Shown in pieces: positions 18,147 to 27,577 of a stretch of DNA of 64,000 bases. Within the stretch, counting starts at the first letter, position 1, and every line of letters starts with the position of its first letter. The translations under genes were made by a program, and so were the position numbers. This DNA comes from Sporocytophaga myxococcoides DSM 11118 (GTDB taxonomy: Bacteria; Bacteroidota; Bacteroidia; Cytophagales; Cytophagaceae): assembly GCF_000426725.1 (NCBI RefSeq), contig NZ_KE384561.1, positions 124,001 through 188,000 on the forward strand, read 5' to 3'. Under the pieces are notes generated by a model that was not told where the DNA came from, did not search any database, and saw only the letters and a program-made list of their open reading frames with translations.

Positions 18147-20561
18147 TCAGAATGAATAATTAAGGTTCAGTCCTCCAAAGTAATTGATTTTATATGGGGC
18201 TGGAAGATAAGCGTCAGGTAATTGATTGAGAAAAACCATATAATAATACTGAGTACTTGTAATATTATTAGCTCCAAAATAGACTCCAACATTCAGATGG
18301 TCGAAAAACTTATGTTGATATCCTACTTTAGCATTAAGCAGGCTATAGCCGGAAGTTTTATTTTTTCCATCCGAAGTAAAAGGCATCTGATCTCTGTATG
18401 AATAATTTATATTCCCATAAACTCCATATTTTGTAAGAAAATCTATTCCAGCATTTAAAGTAACAGGAGGAACTCCAGCCACTGCATTTCCGCTATAGTC
18501 AACAGTTACCAGGCTATCCTTATTAGCTTTGTTTTTTGCAACAGATTGATATTTTATATTATCATATCTGAAATGAGAATAAGTAAAATTAGCAAACGGC
18601 CGGATTGAAGTAAAGGTATTATTCTTTGACCTATATACAGTGTACATAAGCGCAACTTCAAGTCCTTTGTTGTTAAGACTTCCGCTATTTACAAGATAAG
18701 TGTATAGAGTAGCTGTGTTTGCCGGGTTTTGAACAGCAACAGTTGTCATTTTATTGGAAAATACAGTGTTAAAAGCAGCTACTTGGAACTGTAATCTTTC
18801 TTCAAGTAAATTTCCTTTAGAACCAATTTCATATTGGGTTCCTATTTCAGGTTTCAATCCAAGATTTAACTCTCCAGTTGTTGGTATGTAAAAATAAGAA
18901 CTAACAGGAGCCTTATACCCTTTACTAAAGGATGCATAAACAGAAAGTTGTTTGCTAAAGACTTTATTAACAGCAAACCTTGGAGAAACCATGTCTGTAT
19001 ATGAAGTTTTGTATCTGGTCGGAACATGTTTCACTTTTGTATTTGACGGATTATTATTTGAAGCAAGATAATTTCTGTCATCCAGTCCTATATTCATGGA
19101 GCTCCAGCCAAGGCCCGCGGTGAATGATACATCATGTGGTAAAGTCAATGTCCATTCTGAAAATATGGATGAATTAGAAGTTACTGTTGACTGATTGCTT
19201 CTTTGCGCTCCTATAATGTTATACCCCTTCAGATTAAAACTATCTGCAACCATTCCATAACCGATGGTCTGAGCTTGCTGGCTTTGAAATTCAATTCCGG
19301 TAATTCCTGATAAACTGAATTTACTTCCAAGAGAAAATCTGGTATCAAATGTAGAACGGAGACCATAATTAACCGGCCTTTTATCTGTCCAGCCTCCAGC
19401 TGAACTCGCATTGCTATTTAGCCCCGAGCCAAATACTGCTGTATTATTTGTGATATTTCTGTTTATCTTATAGGTATGTCCGATGCCAGCTCGGAAGCTT
19501 ATTATTTCGGAATGAGCATTGTTTTTAATATAAGCCGGATTACCGGAATAATCTTTGTTTCTATATTGAGCGATAGTAAGCTCTCCTCCTCTTTCATCAT
19601 AACTATTGCTATATCCGAAGTACGTGGTTATTGCCTGTCTTGCATTTAGATTAAAATCTCCCATTACATTAACAAAATCCTTATGAGAAGCAGAGTGCGC
19701 CATGAAGCCATCCGATTTTTGCTTGCCATAATTGATCAATAAAGAAGATTTTTCCCCTCCAATTTCCAAAGAAGTAGTATACCGCTGCAACCCATAGCTT
19801 CCCAACATAGCATTCTGACTGACAGATGTTTTTCCTTTCTCCGCCTTTCTGGTTTGAAGGTTTACCACTCCTGCAATCGCTAATCCATATATAGACCCGG
19901 AAGGTCCTTTTATAACTTCCACATTGCTCACTGATCCAAAGTCAATATCATCCATAAGGGTAATCCCTTCTGCATCTGTTATGGGAATATTATTAAGATA
20001 TACTTTGGAACCCTGAGTATCAAAATTACTATTGATTCCATTAGTACCCCTTGCTCCGTTGCCATATCCACGTATATTGAATTGTTGACCTGCAGATACT
20101 GTTCTTCGTTCCATATATACTCCCGGAACATTTGTGTTTATAGCATCATCCAGGAATAGACCTGTTCCCCTTTTCAACTCTGTTTCATTTAATTTAACTA
20201 TAGATTGAGGTTGATTCAGAATGGCTTTATTAGCATTAGAAGTTGCTGAAATTTCAATTTCTTCCAAATGTGAAGCTGACTGAACCAGCTCAATAAGGAC
20301 TTCTCGGCAACTAACTACATATAAATGATAGTCTTCATAACCTATATATGAAGCAGTAATTTTAAGAGAATCCATACAAGTAATTTCAAATTGCCCCTGC
20401 TCATCTGTCATAGTTGCAGTTTGACCTTTAACAAAAATATTTGCTCCGGATAAAGGAGACTTAGTTTGTTTGTCTATTACTTTTCCTTTTAACATCTCTT
20501 GTCCTAAAGACATAGAAATAGTAGCCCAAAGGAAAAGATTTATGAGTAGAAATCTTTTCAT
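18147..20561 (-). CDS. TonB-dependent outer-membrane receptor, probably for haem or iron complexes
   Basis: An 804-residue outer-membrane transporter. It has a signal peptide to about residue 20 (SLGQE), a carboxypeptidase-regulatory-like domain (about 24-90, GKVIDKQTKSPLSGANIFV) typical of Bacteroidota receptors, a plug domain (about 105-225) with LQTRKAEKGKTSV at its end, and then a 22-strand barrel closing with a terminal aromatic (NLNYSF). First gene of the operon, 54 bases before the hmuT ATG used here. The haem assignment rests on hmuTUV; no histidine-based haem motif was firmly identified in the receptor. No clear Fur box was recognised upstream. Confidence 0.86.
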   Translation of the reverse strand: MKRFLLINLFLWATISMSLGQEMLKGKVIDKQTKSPLSGANIFVKGQTATMTDEQGQFEITCMDSLKITASYIGYEDYHLYVVSCREVLIELVQSASHLEEIEISATSNANKAILNQPQSIVKLNETELKRGTGLFLDDAINTNVPGVYMERRTVSAGQQFNIRGYGNGARGTNGINSNFDTQGSKVYLNNIPITDAEGITLMDDIDFGSVSNVEVIKGPSGSIYGLAIAGVVNLQTRKAEKGKTSVSQNAMLGSYGLQRYTTSLEIGGEKSSLLINYGKQKSDGFMAHSASHKDFVNVMGDFNLNARQAITTYFGYSNSYDERGGELTIAQYRNKDYSGNPAYIKNNAHSEIISFRAGIGHTYKINRNITNNTAVFGSGLNSNASSAGGWTDKRPVNYGLRSTFDTRFSLGSKFSLSGITGIEFQSQQAQTIGYGMVADSFNLKGYNIIGAQRSNQSTVTSNSSIFSEWTLTLPHDVSFTAGLGWSSMNIGLDDRNYLASNNNPSNTKVKHVPTRYKTSYTDMVSPRFAVNKVFSKQLSVYASFSKGYKAPVSSYFYIPTTGELNLGLKPEIGTQYEIGSKGNLLEERLQFQVAAFNTVFSNKMTTVAVQNPANTATLYTYLVNSGSLNNKGLEVALMYTVYRSKNNTFTSIRPFANFTYSHFRYDNIKYQSVAKNKANKDSLVTVDYSGNAVAGVPPVTLNAGIDFLTKYGVYGNINYSYRDQMPFTSDGKNKTSGYSLLNAKVGYQHKFFDHLNVGVYFGANNITSTQYYYMVFLNQLPDAYLPAPYKINYFGGLNLNYSF

Positions 20562-20648
20562 TATTGAGTAATGTTTAATTTTTAAGAAAATGATTGATGT
20601 TACAAATAATATCTTTTATAGAGGTACATATAAATAAAAGATACATTA

Positions 20649-21173
20649 TTAGGATTTTAACTCCGGGGGAACGAATGGAGCATTCATAATCATCATCTGA
20701 TAATGAAAGATATAGTCAATATTAAACTTATAGTGTTTTAAAAAAAATCTATCCTCCAATTCAATATCAAAAAGCTGTATAAACTTTTTAGCACCATATT
20801 TACCATTAAAATTATGCTTTTTCTTATGCCCTGACTTTCCAAAGAAGTTATTAATATACTTTTCAACTTCTCTTTCAATCCAGGTTTCATTTGTATCCTG
20901 AAAACACAAAAACATAATACTGTCATTACTAACCTTTGATGAGACAACATCATACAGCATTCCATTATGTAAAAATTCTTTTGACTTATTCCAGTCTAAG
21001 GTAAGATCATTTTTTTCTATAGCAATGCTTACCAATGATTCAGCATTACTTTGAACTATAGCGAATGCGGCTTCTTTGGCTTCAAATCTTCTGTTTTCCC
21101 AATACAGATATCCGACTAATTCGGCAAACGAAAAAGAAAATAGAATAACGGATATGAAAAGAGCTCTCACCAT
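20649..21173 (-). CDS. Small membrane-anchored protein of unknown function
   Basis: I do not recognise this 174-residue protein. Residues 1-22 form one hydrophobic helix (LFISVILFSFSFAELVGYLYW) that could be an uncleaved anchor or signal; the rest is soluble and mixed alpha/beta with a basic stretch (FGKSGHKKKHNFNGKYG). A decayed second copy lies directly upstream at 21285-21542, with shared 5' flank. It sits between the T9SS-secreted protein gene and the haem receptor gene on the same strand, but no functional link can be shown. The duplicated flank suggests the gene pair arose by local tandem duplication. Confidence 0.7.
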   Translation of the reverse strand: MVRALFISVILFSFSFAELVGYLYWENRRFEAKEAAFAIVQSNAESLVSIAIEKNDLTLDWNKSKEFLHNGMLYDVVSSKVSNDSIMFLCFQDTNETWIEREVEKYINNFFGKSGHKKKHNFNGKYGAKKFIQLFDIELEDRFFLKHYKFNIDYIFHYQMMIMNAPFVPPELKS

Positions 21174-21220
21174 TGAGTTTTGAAAAACTGTTTTAAAACA
21201 AAATCCCCTAATTACCTATT
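21174..21220 (-). repeat. 5' flank repeat, copy A (intact gene)
   Basis: This 47-base stretch (TGAGTTTTGAAAAACT ... CCCCTAATTACCTATT) is nearly identical, apart from a few substitutions and one indel, to 21543-21590 before the decayed copy. It marks one edge of a local tandem duplication. Confidence 0.85.
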
Positions 21221-21284
21221 GGTTCTAATCACAGTATCCCAAAGTAAAAGATTTTATAAAATTAGAATGGTAACAAAAGTTACA

Positions 21285-21542
21285 TTAGGATTTATACTCC
21301 TGTGGAACAAATGAAGAGTTCAAAGACATCAGCTGATAATGAAAGATATAGTCAACATTGAAAATTATAACATTTCAAAAAAAAATTATTCTCTAAGCCA
21401 ATATTCAAACTGGCAGTCTAAAGTAAGGTTTTCTATTTTTCATGTGATGCTTACTAATTGGGCACCAACTCCAGCTTCAAATCTTCTATTTTTTTCAAAT
21501 AATAATATCCGAGCAATTCTGAAAACGAAGAGTTCTCACCTT
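21285..21542 (-). pseudogene. Decayed second copy of the 20649-21173 gene
   Basis: On the minus strand this matches the intact neighbour at both ends. The 5' part keeps FSELLGYYYLKKIEDLK-like sequence against the intact SFAELVGYLYWENRRFE, and the 3' part reads FHYQLMSLNSSFVPQEYKS and a stop against FHYQMMIMNAPFVPPELKS. The start codon is changed (ATG to AAG), there are in-frame stops after the first third, and a large central section is missing (about 260 versus 525 bases). It should be non-functional. An ORF on the opposite strand here is an artefact of the remnant. Confidence 0.85.
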
Positions 21543-21590
21543 TGAGTTTTGAAAAACTCTTCTTAAAATAAAATCCCCTAATCACTTATT
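21543..21590 (-). repeat. 5' flank repeat, copy B (decayed gene)
   Basis: This 48-base counterpart of 21174-21220 includes one arm of the terminator hairpin of the upstream secreted-protein gene. The duplicated unit therefore began inside that terminator. Confidence 0.85.
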
Positions 21591-21612
21591 AAGTCTTATA
21601 AGTAATTAGGGG
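21575..21612 (-). terminator. Intrinsic terminator of the T9SS protein gene
   Basis: A 15-base stem (CCCCTAATCACTTAT / ATAAGTAATTAGGGG, one G-T/mismatch position) with an 8-base loop. On the minus strand it is followed by the T-rich ATTTTATTTT. It lies seven bases after the stop of the gene ending at 21620. Confidence 0.8.
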
Positions 21613-21619
21613 AGCATCA

Positions 21620-24600
21620 TTATTTTTTCAGAACTTTAATTGTATTCAGCTCTTCATTCGTTTCAACCTCAACAAAATAAACTCCGGATGGAAGTTCTTC
21701 TGGGACAGAAATTGAATATTGAAATGGAGAAGAAATCACAGTAGCATCTTCAACAGTTTTACCATCATTACTTATAAGCTTTACAGATTGAATCTGGTTT
21801 TGTGATTTTACATTCAGCTTGTCAGTAAACGGACTGGGGAATACTTCAACATTTCCTTTTTTGTTTAGTTTTGCTAATGAAGTTATAATAACATCTGCAT
21901 ATAATGCTGAAGGAGGTATTACTGTTTTAGTTATTTTCGATGACTCATAACTCACTGTGATTATCTGACCATTGTCATATTCAAAATACTCTACAGTAAA
22001 TTCGTGAACGCCTTTTTTTAATCCAATATAACCACTTTGCTCTGTGGCCACATGCAAACCATCATTATTGGCAACCATTGTATTACCGATAAAAAATCTA
22101 CTCCCATCATCACTGCTTATATAGAATGTATATTCTCCATCTTCTGGAACTTCTATAAATCCAGTATATCTTATTGCATAATGATCCGCTGGTAAGCCAC
22201 TTATGTTCAGATTAATTTGATTTATATGGTCTGTTTGAGATGGATTTCCTAGTGTTGTAAAATCCGGAATTACGTTTCCTCCATAGTCAGGATAAAGATT
22301 ATAGTTCACTCCATTCATCACAGAGACCGGATTTTCTGGGGTTCTAAGAGGCACAATTCTATATAATGCTGATGCAGGAATTATTCTCTTTGTCAGCATA
22401 GGGCCTGAACAACTCACTTCAAGTCCAATACCACCTGTCCCCTGGAAATACTCTAAAGCAATAGCATGCTTTCCTTTTTTAAGACCTATGCTTCCCTGAA
22501 CTTCAATCATACCGTGGATTCCATCATTGGTAATGACAGAGGTACTTCCTATATACAATTTTGATCCGTCATCAGAACTTAAATAAAATGTATAAATGCC
22601 ATCTATAGGAATATCAATATATCCCACATATTTGACTGCTAAATTGGATGTTGCTCTTTGTGGTATGCTTATATCAAACTGATTGATACAGCCAGATTTA
22701 TTTACAACGAGGGAATTAAAATCAGGCAAAGTAGTGTAAGAGCCTATATAATATTTGTAATCTAATCCATTAACTGCAAAGCCTGCTGGATTTTCAGGAT
22801 CACGCAGCGAAGGCATGTAAAGAGCACTAGATGGAATGATCTGCTTTGATATTCCAGGACCACTATAACTTACTTCAAGCCCATCCCCATTATTTCTCTC
22901 AAAATATTCAAGTGACATAGCATGCTTGCCTTTTTTAAGGAGAATACTTCCTGATTGCTCAGTCATACCATGCATACCATCATTTACAACAATCAGTTGA
23001 TTTCCTATGTACAGTTTTGTTCCATCATCTGAATTTGTATAGAATGTATATTCTCCATCTGCGGGTACATCAATATAACCATAGTATTTTACTGCAAAAC
23101 TATCCGGAGTATGCGTAAAGGATGTATTAAAAGCTCCTATTACTCCCCCCTTCCAAAGAGGTGTTTCCTGAGAAAAATCCGGAAGCATATCATAACCTTT
23201 CTGATAATAATCAAAGTTTAGCCCACTTACTACATTAAGCGGGTTTTCAGGTTCGCGGTACACCTTTACATCTGAATAAAGATCACACTCCCATACTCCT
23301 CTTCCCCATGTTCCTGCTCTTACTTTCTTTGCTCCATATGCAATACTGATATCATTGACCTCTGTATTAGGAAGCCCTTGTCCATGATAGATCCACTGAC
23401 TTAATGATGCATTTTTATAAAATACCCCAATTGGTGAACCTACATATAATCCTTCATTTGTACCTTTTTCATAGGCAATACAAATTGCATTTACATCATT
23501 AGGAAAATTGAGGGTAATATTTGTCCAGCTGTCCCCACCATTGATTGACTTGAAAACGCGTTTACCATTCCCTCCATTAGTAGTAATATAAACAGTCTTA
23601 GCATCAGTTGGACTCACGGTGATTCTTGTTATATCTCCGGCAGGACTAGCTTTTTTTGTCCAGTTAGCTCCTGTATCAAAGGTTCTATAAAAATTATTTC
23701 CGTTAGAGGTATATATTGTTTTACCATCATTGGGAGCGATTGTAATGTGTTGCAAGTTTGCTCCCCCCGTGAGGTTATTACTTATTTTAGTCCAGGAATC
23801 ACCGCGATTAGTACTTCGTAGAACATCCTGATAACCTGCAACAAGATTAAGAGGATTGGTAAGATCAATTGCAAATGGTGTAGCCCAATCCCCACCAACA
23901 GCCCCGGCCTTTCTTAGAGCATCAGCCAGTGCAACGGTATTATTCCATGCATTAGTAGTTTTCACAATACCATCACCATTGATATAGGATGAATATTGAA
24001 TATTTTCATTGGTTGGATCAATAATACACATGGTAGCATCACCTCCTGAAGTATTTCTCCAATTTCCATTTGCAAGTCTGGCATTTCCACCATTGTCTTG
24101 CGTGGCACCGGAGACCATTAAATTATTGGTTTGAGCTGAAGAGATACGATAGTACATCGTTATAACCAAACCATTGGAGAGGTCCGTCCATTTCTTAGTT
24201 GATTCATTAAATTTATATACACCTCCATCATTACAAAAAAATAATTCAGCAAGATTCGAAGGATTATGGGTGGCACCATGAAAATCTGCATGCACTTCCG
24301 TTCTTACCGCATCATTACCACAGCACCAGTTAGTAATTTCGGTCCAGGTATTTCCACCATCCTTGGATTGTTTCATAGTTACCGCTGCACCATACATTAT
24401 ATTTTTATTTAACTGGGAGACATAAAAGATATCTGCATCTGGCATTGTATTCGATTTGTAAGTAAAAGAATTACCTCTGTCATTTGAAACATACAAGTCT
24501 TTTGTAGAGCCTTCTGTCTTAAAAACAGCAGCTACAAATTCCTTGTCAGAAGCGGAAACTCCGATCCAAATTCTTGTTTTGGTTTTCCCCAAACTGGTTA

Positions 24601-25585
24601 CCTTTGTCCATGTAGCACCACCGTCAACAGAACGGAAGATATCACTGCCATTATAATAATCATCAGATGCTGCATATATCGTATTTCCATCACCTGGGCG
24701 AAATACAACATCTCCATGTTCTCCTGTCCTGACAGCAGTCCAGGTAGCACCGCCATTGGTTGTTCTGTGAAGACCTTTATTTGTTGCTGCTAAAATTACT
24801 TGCGAATTGGAAGGGCTTATTGCCATTTTCTTTACATTAATGCCATTTGCCCTCGTGCCTGTCAGACCAGTAGCAGCCCATGTAAGACCGCCATCTATAG
24901 ATTTATAAACACCCAACCCTGGAAGCCACCACTCTCCTGTTCCACCAATATTTACATAGACTATATTGGCATCTTGATTATCGACAAGCACAGTTCCACA
25001 AAATAGTTGAGGTAAACCATCACCTACCGGAGTATAGGATATGCCACCATTCGTAGTTTTCCATATACCACCACCAACAGTCGTGAGGTAGTATATACTT
25101 GGATTACCGGGAAACACAGCTACAGACCTTGCCTGTCCTAAGCCCCAGTAGCCTCCGCTATTAGTTTTCATACCAATGCTTGTCCACTGGGCGGTCGCAT
25201 TCTTTGAACGCTTATGAATTTGCATCTGTTTGTATACTTCAAATGCTTTTAAAGGATCAGGAAAACTGCCATCCGGATTAACTCTATCTCTCCAAAACCA
25301 TTCCCATCTTTTATATCTATGGTATTCGTTGTCTTCTTCCCTTCCTCCCACTACATTTTCGGAAGCAAATGAATCTCTGGAAAATTCATCATCTATTTCT
25401 CTGAGCTTCTTGCGTCTGAAATATCGATTAGCTCTTTTTTGTATTTTATGGAAATTAGGTTTTCGCATTTCCATATATTCAGGCATTTCTTCATTTTCCT
25501 CTTCTTTATGTTGAGAAAAACAATAATTGGAAGACAACACAACAAGGAAAAAGATAAGCAGAAGTTTTTGTAGAGTTGATTTCAT
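21620..25585 (-). CDS. Secreted BNR-repeat / triple PA14 protein with T9SS sorting domain
   Basis: Very large exported protein, about 1,321 residues from ATG 25585; ATG 25597 is also possible, and a TTG at 25612 would give 1,330. A signal peptide (LLLIFFLVVLSSNYCFSQ) is followed by a charged, Arg/Glu-rich pro-region (to about 85). A long beta-propeller region to about residue 770 has repeated sialidase/Vps10-type Asp-box motifs such as TTNGGATW, SVDGGATW, KDGGNTW and SINGGDSW. Three PA14-type carbohydrate-binding domains (about 785-928, 935-1080, 1090-1237) share the GEYTFY.SSDDG.KLYIG pattern. The last ~75 residues form a Por-type sorting domain (VEVFPSPFTDKLNVKS ... SGVYFVEVETNE). It is likely surface-attached or released and glycan-binding; no enzymatic residues were identified. 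Confidence 0.88.
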   Translation of the reverse strand: MKSTLQKLLLIFFLVVLSSNYCFSQHKEEENEEMPEYMEMRKPNFHKIQKRANRYFRRKKLREIDDEFSRDSFASENVVGGREEDNEYHRYKRWEWFWRDRVNPDGSFPDPLKAFEVYKQMQIHKRSKNATAQWTSIGMKTNSGGYWGLGQARSVAVFPGNPSIYYLTTVGGGIWKTTNGGISYTPVGDGLPQLFCGTVLVDNQDANIVYVNIGGTGEWWLPGLGVYKSIDGGLTWAATGLTGTRANGINVKKMAISPSNSQVILAATNKGLHRTTNGGATWTAVRTGEHGDVVFRPGDGNTIYAASDDYYNGSDIFRSVDGGATWTKVTSLGKTKTRIWIGVSASDKEFVAAVFKTEGSTKDLYVSNDRGNSFTYKSNTMPDADIFYVSQLNKNIMYGAAVTMKQSKDGGNTWTEITNWCCGNDAVRTEVHADFHGATHNPSNLAELFFCNDGGVYKFNESTKKWTDLSNGLVITMYYRISSAQTNNLMVSGATQDNGGNARLANGNWRNTSGGDATMCIIDPTNENIQYSSYINGDGIVKTTNAWNNTVALADALRKAGAVGGDWATPFAIDLTNPLNLVAGYQDVLRSTNRGDSWTKISNNLTGGANLQHITIAPNDGKTIYTSNGNNFYRTFDTGANWTKKASPAGDITRITVSPTDAKTVYITTNGGNGKRVFKSINGGDSWTNITLNFPNDVNAICIAYEKGTNEGLYVGSPIGVFYKNASLSQWIYHGQGLPNTEVNDISIAYGAKKVRAGTWGRGVWECDLYSDVKVYREPENPLNVVSGLNFDYYQKGYDMLPDFSQETPLWKGGVIGAFNTSFTHTPDSFAVKYYGYIDVPADGEYTFYTNSDDGTKLYIGNQLIVVNDGMHGMTEQSGSILLKKGKHAMSLEYFERNNGDGLEVSYSGPGISKQIIPSSALYMPSLRDPENPAGFAVNGLDYKYYIGSYTTLPDFNSLVVNKSGCINQFDISIPQRATSNLAVKYVGYIDIPIDGIYTFYLSSDDGSKLYIGSTSVITNDGIHGMIEVQGSIGLKKGKHAIALEYFQGTGGIGLEVSCSGPMLTKRIIPASALYRIVPLRTPENPVSVMNGVNYNLYPDYGGNVIPDFTTLGNPSQTDHINQINLNISGLPADHYAIRYTGFIEVPEDGEYTFYISSDDGSRFFIGNTMVANNDGLHVATEQSGYIGLKKGVHEFTVEYFEYDNGQIITVSYESSKITKTVIPPSALYADVIITSLAKLNKKGNVEVFPSPFTDKLNVKSQNQIQSVKLISNDGKTVEDATVISSPFQYSISVPEELPSGVYFVEVETNEELNTIKVLKK

Positions 25586-25612
25586 ATTATCTATCATGTT
25601 TAATACTACCAA

Positions 25613-25931
25613 ATTGAATAGTGGAAAGTAAACAATTTATAATTATACAAAGATATATTAGGATATTTTACTGAGATCTAAAATTTAGATCAAAGGGGCT
25701 AAAATCGAATCAAGTTACCCACAACTTTCATTAGCTGTTTATTAAAACAAGAAGCTATAATCTAAAAAATGATTTAAAGTTAAATTGAAGGTCCTTTGTC
25801 GTAAGGGAAGTGATATTACAAAATCAAGCAGAGGACTTCCTCTAAGAAAAATTAGGATTAAAAAATAAGGCTAGTATTAAGGCCTAATATGATATGAAAA
25901 TTTTAATGATATCGAACATTTAAAAATAAAA
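25613..25931. other. Intergenic region between divergently spaced minus-strand genes
   Basis: About 320 bases without a gene. On the minus strand a TATCTTTG element (25648-25655 as CAAAGATA) fits the Bacteroidota -7 box and lies 63 bases before the ATG at 25585; a matching TTTG box at the normal distance was not found. The rest holds no recognised gene, RNA or repeat. Confidence 0.45.
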
Positions 25932-25960
25932 AACCGGAGGGCTTCTCCGGTTCTTGTTAA
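25932..25960 (-). terminator. Intrinsic terminator of the etf-nuclease operon
   Basis: Stem AACCGGAG / CTCCGGTT (25932-25939 with 25945-25952) and a 5-base loop. On the minus strand it is followed by a T-rich run. It starts immediately after the stop codon of the gene ending at 25957. Confidence 0.85.
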
Positions 25961-26565
25961 TTTCTTTTATTTAACTCGTCTCGAATGCGAGCTGCTTTTT
26001 CGTAATCTTCTTTCATTAAAGCCTCGTCAAGCATAACCTTTAGTTGATCAGATGAGGTATCTTTGATTTGATCAGAAAGGTTTTTCGGTTCTGCTTTTTT
26101 GGTTTCTTCCTTCTTTTCTTTTTCAGGTTTTACACCAGCTTCTTCTTCGCTAAGATCGCTTAGCACGATACCAGCTTCCGAAAGAATATTTTCATAAGTA
26201 TAGATAGGAACTTCGAATCGTAAGCCTATGGCAATAGCATCAGAAGGTCTGGCATCTATCTCAATTGATTTAATACCATCCGTACAAACTATTTTAGCAA
26301 AGAAAACCCCTTCTTTTAAATCTGAGATTACAATTTCATCAACTGTGAAATTGAATCCGAGCGCAAACGATTTAAAGAGATCATGCGTCATTGGTCTGTT
26401 GGGCACAATTTTTTCGATTTCTATGGCGATCGCTTGTGCTTCAAACATACCGATTATAATAGGTAACCGTCTGTTACCACTTTCTTCACCTAATACTAAT
26501 GCAAAAGAGCCAGATTGAGACTGGCTCGAAGAGAGACCTAATATTTCTAACTTGATCTTATCCAC
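25957..26565 (-). CDS. Bifunctional nuclease (DUF151) domain protein with UVR domain
   Basis: A 202-residue protein. Residues 1 to about 135 are the BFN/DUF151 domain (MDKIKLEILGLSSSQSQ, VLGEESGNRRLPIIIGMFEAQAIAIE, RPSDAIAIGLR), reported to have RNase and DNase activity in plant relatives. A charged linker (about 136-165) follows, and then a UVR motif (about 165-202: DQLKVMLDEALMKEDYEKAARIRDEL), a UvrB/UvrC-type interaction helix pair. This BFN+UVR pairing is common in Bacteroidota. It lies six bases after etfA, so it probably shares that operon; the reason for the link is unknown. Confidence 0.88.
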   Translation of the reverse strand: MDKIKLEILGLSSSQSQSGSFALVLGEESGNRRLPIIIGMFEAQAIAIEIEKIVPNRPMTHDLFKSFALGFNFTVDEIVISDLKEGVFFAKIVCTDGIKSIEIDARPSDAIAIGLRFEVPIYTYENILSEAGIVLSDLSEEEAGVKPEKEKKEETKKAEPKNLSDQIKDTSSDQLKVMLDEALMKEDYEKAARIRDELNKRN

Positions 26566-26571
26566 TTTTTT

Positions 26572-27537
26572 TTATTTTAATGCCTTGGCAGCTTCAATTA
26601 ATTTAGGCACTACCTCGAAAACATCGCCAACAATACCATAATCTGCTGCTTTAAAAAACGGCGCTTCAGGATCTTTGTTAACCACGACGATCACTTTTGA
26701 GGAATTCACACCTGCAAGATGCTGAATTGCTCCCGAGATTCCTAATGCAATATACAAATTTGGACTTACCTTTACACCTGTTTGACCAACATGTTCATGG
26801 TGAGGTCTCCAATCAAGATCAGATACTGGTTTAGAACAGCCTGTTGCCGCTCCCAAAGCTTTTGCAAGGTCTATTACCAGATTCCAGTTTTCAGGACCTT
26901 TCAAGCCTCTGCCACCGGATACAACTATATCAGCTTCAGTTAATAAAACATCACCGGTTGCCTTTTGAGTTTCCTTAATCTGTACTTTATAATCGCTATC
27001 AGATAATTGAGGATCAAAAGCCTCAACTGTAGCAGAGCCATTGCCCTCTACTGCTGAAAATGCGTTTTTCGATATGGTTATTACTTTCTTAGGTGATGTT
27101 AAATCATAGAAAGCAAATGCTTTACCTGTATAAATAGATTTTTTAACTTTAAATCCGGAAGAAAGGTCAGGAAGATCAACTACATTAGTTACAATCCCTG
27201 CTCCAAGCTTGAGCGCTAACCTCGAAGCAATAGCATCTACTACAGAAGATCTTGAAAGGATGATCGTATCAGCATTTTCCTTTTTTGCTGCTTCAGCTAT
27301 GACAGAAGCATAAGGCATTGGTAAGGGCTGAGAAAGCTTATCGTTTTTACAAGATAATACCTTTGATGCACCGTATTTACCCAGAGAATTTATTTGATCA
27401 TCGGAATATTTTCCAATGACTAATGCAACAGCCTGAGTATTGATTTTTTTGGCAAGCGCCGAAGCGTAACCTACAGCCTCAAGAGAAGATTTTTTTATCT
27501 CTCCACCAGCACCTTCTACAAAAACTAAAACTGACAT
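26572..27537 (-). CDS. etfA: Electron transfer flavoprotein, alpha subunit
   Basis: FAD-binding subunit of the ETF heterodimer, which takes electrons from acyl-CoA and similar dehydrogenases in the cytoplasm and passes them to ETF:quinone oxidoreductase. The N-terminal adenine-nucleotide alpha-hydrolase-like fold (1-190) is followed by the FAD domain with VVSGGRGLKGPENW (about 205-218) and GQTGVKVSPNLYIALGISGAIQHLAG (about 251-276), the standard EtfA signature. Length 321 is typical. It lies about 40 bases after etfB. Confidence 0.95.
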   Translation of the reverse strand: MSVLVFVEGAGGEIKKSSLEAVGYASALAKKINTQAVALVIGKYSDDQINSLGKYGASKVLSCKNDKLSQPLPMPYASVIAEAAKKENADTIILSRSSVVDAIASRLALKLGAGIVTNVVDLPDLSSGFKVKKSIYTGKAFAFYDLTSPKKVITISKNAFSAVEGNGSATVEAFDPQLSDSDYKVQIKETQKATGDVLLTEADIVVSGGRGLKGPENWNLVIDLAKALGAATGCSKPVSDLDWRPHHEHVGQTGVKVSPNLYIALGISGAIQHLAGVNSSKVIVVVNKDPEAPFFKAADYGIVGDVFEVVPKLIEAAKALK

Positions 27538-27577
27538 ATATAAATTTAGTTAATGATTTAAAAATTAGATTAATTAA

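Noticed and set aside
21339-21545. 68-residue plus-strand ORF
   Set aside because: It lies antisense across the decayed copy of the 20649-21173 gene, and its homology is on the minus strand.
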